Shown here: positions 6,614 to 9,816 of the stretch, one piece after another
How the letters are laid out: the number at the start of each line of letters is the position of its first letter
How positions within the stretch are numbered: position 1 is the stretch's first letter
Assembly (NCBI GenBank): GCA_964235605.1
Contig: CAXSCR010000096.1
Coordinates: forward strand, 1-9,816
Direction: 5' to 3'
Length of the DNA: 9,816 bases
Source: DATCRE01 sp964235605
GTDB lineage: Bacteria; Bacteroidota; Bacteroidia; Cytophagales; Cyclobacteriaceae
Program-made: the position numbers and the translations under genes
The notes under the pieces: model-generated
The model's input: only the letters and a program-made list of their open reading frames with translations
The model's database searches: none
Told to the model about the DNA's origin: nothing

Positions 6614-8187
6614 TAACGATAGCTAATTACTTTAAAGAGATTGAGAAGGTCGGTGTTAATAATCTTCCAGAAACGCTTCACAAAAGTCATGATTTTCTTT
6701 TAAAAACTACTAGTAATGGAAGTAGTTTAGATTTATATGATAAGAATGAGACCATAAGGAAAACCATCAACATTTACTTAACTAAGCTAAATGAGTTTAT
6801 AGGTTCAAAAGGTCAGGAAAGCATAACAAAACAGAAACTACCACAATCTCATTCTGAACAAAAACCTGTTTCAAAGAAACAAGATAAGAGCAGGGCAGTT
6901 TCAATAAAACAAAAAGATACCGTCACAAAAGTTGAACACATTCGCGAAGAAATAAAATATATCAAACGATTTATTGGCCTTCACAATAAAGTGAAATCCA
7001 TGAATGCAATACTTTCTTTCATTAAAGCACTACAGAGGTCCATTGTTCAAAAATTGATAAGGAAAACCTCTCCGCTTGCTTCTGAAATAGAAATGATTCA
7101 GGACAAGCTTGTCAATGCTTTCAATAAAATGAAGGGCGAAGAAAAGTTTGAAATTAATGATAAGGATCTTCCAAAACTTATTGCCATTGCTGGAGGCGAA
7201 GAGGTTTACCCTTCTATAAACCTTATAAAACGATTCATTGGCTTGCAGGGAAAAGTATTGGAAGAAAACAAAATTGAATCCTTTGTATTGCAGCTAGAAA
7301 ATGCTTTAAAAAATAAAAAAATAGCAAGTGACGATCCCTACGCCGATAAGGTAAAAGCAATTTTAAAAAGATTAAAGAACCGACCAAGTGCTAAAATTTC
7401 AATTAGCAAATCAGAACTCTCTGGTTTAGAAGGTATCGTTAAATCTTGTACTTGTAAAAAAGGCATAGGCAAGAATCATCACGCCGATCATAAACAGTTA
7501 AAAAATTCTCATGCCAAAAAGGGTACTTACTACACTAGAGGACTCAATGGACTAAGTAACGGAGTCCTAACGGCTGAGCAAATGGCTAACCGCCAATTTG
7601 AAAGACTGCATTTTTCAAAGCCTTGGGATACCTTAATGGGAAATCCCGCAAGGAATTTTAACATAATGTTTCATGGCGACCCTGGCGCTGGAAAAACAAC
7701 CTTGCTATTAAAATTCGCAGAATACCTTGCCCTTAACTTTGGACGAGTAATCTATATCTCATCCGAAGAACATGACGCTTCAACACTTACCGATAAGATA
7801 AATGAACTTTTAAATCCCAAACCAGAAAATCTTGATTTCGCTCCTGATCTAAGGACACCTGATTTATCTAACTACAATTTTGTCTTTCTTGATTCAGTGA
7901 ATGATTTAGGTTTAAAGCTTGAAGATTTCAAGAACATGAAAAAGAAGTATCCCAATACTTCCTTTATTCTGATTCTTCAACATACCAAAGACGGTGATTA
8001 TCGCGGTGGTAAAGATTGGGAGCATGATATTCAAATTGCAGCCAAGGTTGAAAGTGGCGTTGTATCTATTTACCGCAATAGATATGGCGTAAAGGGATCG
8101 CTTGATTTCTTCAATTACTTCAATACAAAATCAACTCAATCTCTTCCCAATATATCACCCAATAATTCTGATGATAATTTAATATAA
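6610..8187 (+). CDS. RadA/Sms-like P-loop ATPase with tandem N-terminal repeats (525 aa)
   Basis: The C-terminal 180 residues are a RecA-fold ATPase. Walker A GDPGAGKT is at 356-363 and a hydrophobic Walker B strand ending in D428 follows. Then QHTKDGDYRG (457-466), WEHDI (470-474) and RNRYG (489-493) come in the order of the RadA/Sms signature, where a TKEG loop, LEH and KNRFG occupy those places. RadA drives branch migration in recombination, so a DNA-processing role is likely, but this is not RadA itself: the Lon-like C-terminal domain is absent. The N-terminal half carries two copies of an approximately 85-residue repeat. Both begin with IKRFIGL (118 and 206), continue with a helix and end in an I/L-rich segment, and they are followed by a Cys/His cluster, CTC at 280-282 and HH..H at 290-294, which may bind metal. 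Before it lies a basic, Lys/Gln-rich linker (about 75-110). It has a good Shine-Dalgarno and is followed after 17 nt by the holin-like gene. Confidence 0.78.
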   Translation: MVTIANYFKEIEKVGVNNLPETLHKSHDFLLKTTSNGSSLDLYDKNETIRKTINIYLTKLNEFIGSKGQESITKQKLPQSHSEQKPVSKKQDKSRAVSIKQKDTVTKVEHIREEIKYIKRFIGLHNKVKSMNAILSFIKALQRSIVQKLIRKTSPLASEIEMIQDKLVNAFNKMKGEEKFEINDKDLPKLIAIAGGEEVYPSINLIKRFIGLQGKVLEENKIESFVLQLENALKNKKIASDDPYADKVKAILKRLKNRPSAKISISKSELSGLEGIVKSCTCKKGIGKNHHADHKQLKNSHAKKGTYYTRGLNGLSNGVLTAEQMANRQFERLHFSKPWDTLMGNPARNFNIMFHGDPGAGKTTLLLKFAEYLALNFGRVIYISSEEHDASTLTDKINELLNPKPENLDFAPDLRTPDLSNYNFVFLDSVNDLGLKLEDFKNMKKKYPNTSFILILQHTKDGDYRGGKDWEHDIQIAAKVESGVVSIYRNRYGVKGSLDFFNYFNTKSTQSLPNISPNNSDDNLI

Positions 8188-8204
8188 ACTAAATAAAACA
8201 AACT

Positions 8205-8687
8205 ATGGAAACGCAAGGAAGTGGGCCTGGCATCGGAGGATTTTTTACAAAAATTCTCGGCGCAGGCGTAAAAGAAACAGTTGATTCAATAGGCAAAGCC
8301 ATTGATAAAATCGACAAGTCTGATGAGAAACTTGAAATTCAGTTAAAGTACAAGCAGCTTCTCATGGAAATTGAGGGTTCGTATTTAAATTATGAAAACA
8401 AATTACTGGAGACCCGCTCAAAAATTATTGAATCTGAAGCAAAGGGTGAGAGCTGGCTTCAGCGAAACTGGAGGCCTATGCTTATGTGCATTTGCATGTT
8501 CGTGATATTTAATAACTATGTTCTTGTACCCTACTTCAACATTCCAGTTGCAGTGCTTGATGATCATATCTGGAGGATGGTGGAACTCGGCATAGGGGGT
8601 TATGTGGCTGGGCGTTCATTAGAAAAAATCAGTGAAAACTTAGGGCCAGTACTCTACAATGTAAGGCGAAAAAAAGGCCAGTCATAA
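8205..8687 (+). CDS. Holin-like three-transmembrane protein (160 aa)
   Basis: The layout matches the 3TM holin family (Holin_3TMs, PF11351), small inner-membrane proteins of phages and gene-transfer agents that let cell-wall enzymes out. A Gly-rich amphipathic N-terminus (residues 5-22) is followed by a charged helical region with coiled-coil character (about 23-80). Then come the signature SWLQRNWRPMLM (83-94), a hydrophobic segment (91-113) and a second membrane segment with GIGGYVAGRSLEK (129-141). A basic tail, RRKKGQS, closes the protein. The gene begins 17 nt after the RadA-like ATPase and is probably co-transcribed. The leader is A-rich with no Shine-Dalgarno, as is usual in Bacteroidota. 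No endolysin or spanin is visible nearby, so lysis cannot be assumed; a role in an envelope channel or in regulation is possible. Confidence 0.72.
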   Translation: METQGSGPGIGGFFTKILGAGVKETVDSIGKAIDKIDKSDEKLEIQLKYKQLLMEIEGSYLNYENKLLETRSKIIESEAKGESWLQRNWRPMLMCICMFVIFNNYVLVPYFNIPVAVLDDHIWRMVELGIGGYVAGRSLEKISENLGPVLYNVRRKKGQS

Positions 8688-8748
8688 GGTGAAAATTGGA
8701 AAAATAAGGTGATTTTTGAGCTCCGTTGAATTCGTTCATCTGAGCTCA
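8684..8748 (+). repeat. Direct repeat ATAAGGTGA and hairpin TGAGCTC/GAGCTCA
   Basis: ATAAGGTGA occurs at 8684-8692, overlapping the stop codon of the holin-like gene, and again at 8704-8712, exactly 20 bp apart. A 7-bp inverted repeat follows, 8717-8723 with 8742-8748, with an 18-nt loop containing GAATTC. Its right arm runs into TATTTT. The hairpin may be a weak terminator for the upstream operon, and the direct repeat may be a control site for the recombinase unit. Confidence 0.45.
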
Positions 8749-8773
8749 TATTTTGGGCTTAATATTTGAAGGG

Positions 8774-9004
8774 ATGGAGACGCAAGGAAAAGAATTTCAG
8801 CGCTTGACGGTTGAGGATGTTAGAAAATTTGCTGGGTTTGAGAAAAGGACTGACGGGGAGATACGGCAGATAATAATTGCAATCGAAAAATTATCGATAC
8901 TCATTTTTAAAAAGTTCACTAAAACGCATCCTGCTTATGAGCAAACACCTCAGCCTTATCCGATCATTTGCAAAGGGAGATCAGGAGACCGAAAAGAAAC
9001 CTAA
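8774..9004 (+). CDS. Small protein upstream of and overlapping the recombinase (76 aa)
   Basis: I do not recognise it with certainty. From the ATG at 8774 it is mostly helical. A segment LTVEDVRKFAGFEKRTDGEIRQ leads into a hydrophobic Ile/Leu helix (IIIAIEKLSILIFKKF), then a Pro-rich low-complexity tail. Short proteins of this kind often precede the Bacteroidota serine recombinase and may regulate it or act as a recombination directionality factor; this is inference. Its last 68 nt overlap the recombinase start at 8937 in another frame, which suggests translational coupling. The frame is open from a TTG at 8753, but the ATG is preferred. GAAGGG sits directly against the ATG, too close to be a normal Shine-Dalgarno. 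Its first 16 nt are almost identical to the start of the holin-like gene. Confidence 0.5.
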   Translation: METQGKEFQRLTVEDVRKFAGFEKRTDGEIRQIIIAIEKLSILIFKKFTKTHPAYEQTPQPYPIICKGRSGDRKET

Positions 9005-9816
9005 AGGTAAAAAAGCAGTTGTCTATACACGTGTCTCTTCCAAAGAGCAAATGGATAATCTGAGCTTGGAAACGCAGCTTAAGGGATGCAATGAATTTGC
9101 CAGGCGTTACGAATACGAAATCTGCGGACATTTTGGTGGAACTTATGAAAGCGCGATGAGCGATGAACGTAAGGAGTTTGTCCGTATGATGAACTTTGCC
9201 AAAAAAGCGAAAGAAAAAATCTCGTATATAATTGTTTATAGTCTTGAAAGATTCAGTCGAACAGGTGATAACGCCATTTGGTTGTCACGGCAGTTAAGAG
9301 AACTGGGTGTTACAATCGTGTCAGTTACTCAACCAATTGATACAAGCAATCCATCCGGTGTATTACAACAAAACATTCTATTCTTATTTGGTCAGTATGA
9401 TAATGACCTTAGAAGGCAGAAGTGTGTTGCAGGAATGAAAGAGAAGTTGTTGAAAGGTGAATGGCTTGGTGTAGCACCATTTGGATATAAGTATGATCGC
9501 ACGCATGGCACTAAAGAACAAAAGATTGTCTTAAATGACGATGCTGCGTTACTGAAAAAAGCATTTCTAATGAAACTTCACGGATCATCTAATGTGGAGA
9601 TTTCTGAAACCATTACAAAACAAGGATTACGACTTACCGTAAAGCGGTTAACTGAAACATTAAGAAATCCATTCTATTGTGGATATGTTTCCAGCGCCCT
9701 TCTGGAGGGTGAACTTGTTAAAGGCAAACATCCTTCACTTATATCAGAAGAAATGTTCCTTCAGGTGAACGACATTTTAAAGAAGAATGCACAGGGTTAT
9801 AAATGGAAAGAAGAAA
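8937..9816 (+). CDS. Large serine recombinase, cut by the window end
   Basis: A site-specific recombinase that would integrate or excise the element. From the ATG at 8937 the protein begins with a short basic leader, then YTRVSSKEQ (residues 30-38), in which S34 is the probable catalytic serine. The resolvase-fold arginines follow in LERFSRTG (103-110). Next come FLFGQYDNDLRRQKC (αE helix) and the Recombinase-domain region with GEWLGVAPFGYKY. A helical DNA-binding segment, NPFYCGY, and a tail rich in Lys and Glu complete the visible part. The frame is still open at 9816 after 293 codons. The family usually runs to roughly 400-550 residues with a zinc-ribbon region, so that part lies beyond the window. 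There is no other ATG between 8937 and the catalytic motif, which supports this start; a TTG at 8877 is less likely. It overlaps the upstream small gene by 68 nt. Confidence 0.92.
   Translation, partial: MSKHLSLIRSFAKGDQETEKKPKGKKAVVYTRVSSKEQMDNLSLETQLKGCNEFARRYEYEICGHFGGTYESAMSDERKEFVRMMNFAKKAKEKISYIIVYSLERFSRTGDNAIWLSRQLRELGVTIVSVTQPIDTSNPSGVLQQNILFLFGQYDNDLRRQKCVAGMKEKLLKGEWLGVAPFGYKYDRTHGTKEQKIVLNDDAALLKKAFLMKLHGSSNVEISETITKQGLRLTVKRLTETLRNPFYCGYVSSALLEGELVKGKHPSLISEEMFLQVNDILKKNAQGYKWKEE

Noticed and set aside
8717..8748. Strong terminator after the holin-like gene
   Set aside because: The TGAGCTC stem is only 7 bp with an 18-nt loop and a short, interrupted T-run, so I list it only as an inverted repeat, not as a firm terminator.
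1..9816. CRISPR array, tRNA gene or insertion sequence
   Set aside because: The repeats found are 7-13 bp and closely phased with no spacer-repeat pattern of CRISPR size. No cloverleaf, transposase or terminal inverted repeat was recognised.

Overview
This window looks like part of a mobile or accessory region of a Bacteroidota chromosome (AT-rich, roughly 37% GC by eye). The taxon is inferred from three things: a large serine recombinase of the type common on Bacteroidota integrative elements, a fused N6-adenine methylase/strawberry-notch helicase, and translation starts that mostly lack a strong Shine-Dalgarno. All genes lie on the + strand. I see no tRNA, rRNA, CRISPR array, insertion sequence or phage structural gene.

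Left part (1-1330). Positions 1-418 are non-coding and rich in short repeats: three 13-bp direct repeats at 171-236, then an array of CAAC-type units spaced about 10 bp apart at 251-343. They lead into a small cysteine-rich protein resembling the four-helix-bundle (DUF326/Csp-like) copper-binding family (419-790). A 259-bp intergenic stretch follows, then a 71-aa small helix-turn-helix-like protein (1050-1265) closed by a near-perfect intrinsic terminator (1293-1325).

Central part (1326-8687). A regulatory-looking 170 bp, with a second 10-bp-phased array and a 7-bp inverted repeat, precedes a 1653-aa protein that fuses an adenine-specific DNA methyltransferase to a strawberry-notch superfamily 2 helicase. 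After it comes a 148-bp gap with the clearest copy of the 10-bp array (CAATGTANNC units) and hairpins around the ribosome-binding site. The next gene encodes a 525-aa P-loop ATPase whose C-terminal core resembles RadA/Sms. Seventeen bases later starts a 160-aa three-transmembrane holin-like protein.

Right part (8688-9816). A short gap with a direct and an inverted repeat leads to a 76-aa small protein. It overlaps the start of a large serine recombinase that runs off the window.

Working model (inference): this is one end of an integrated element. The recombinase moves it. The methylase-helicase and the RadA-like ATPase modify or process DNA, by analogy with phage P1 DarB-type anti-restriction proteins. 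A shared regulator may act through the phased arrays found upstream of three transcription units. The element's boundaries and the role of the holin-like protein cannot be decided from this window.
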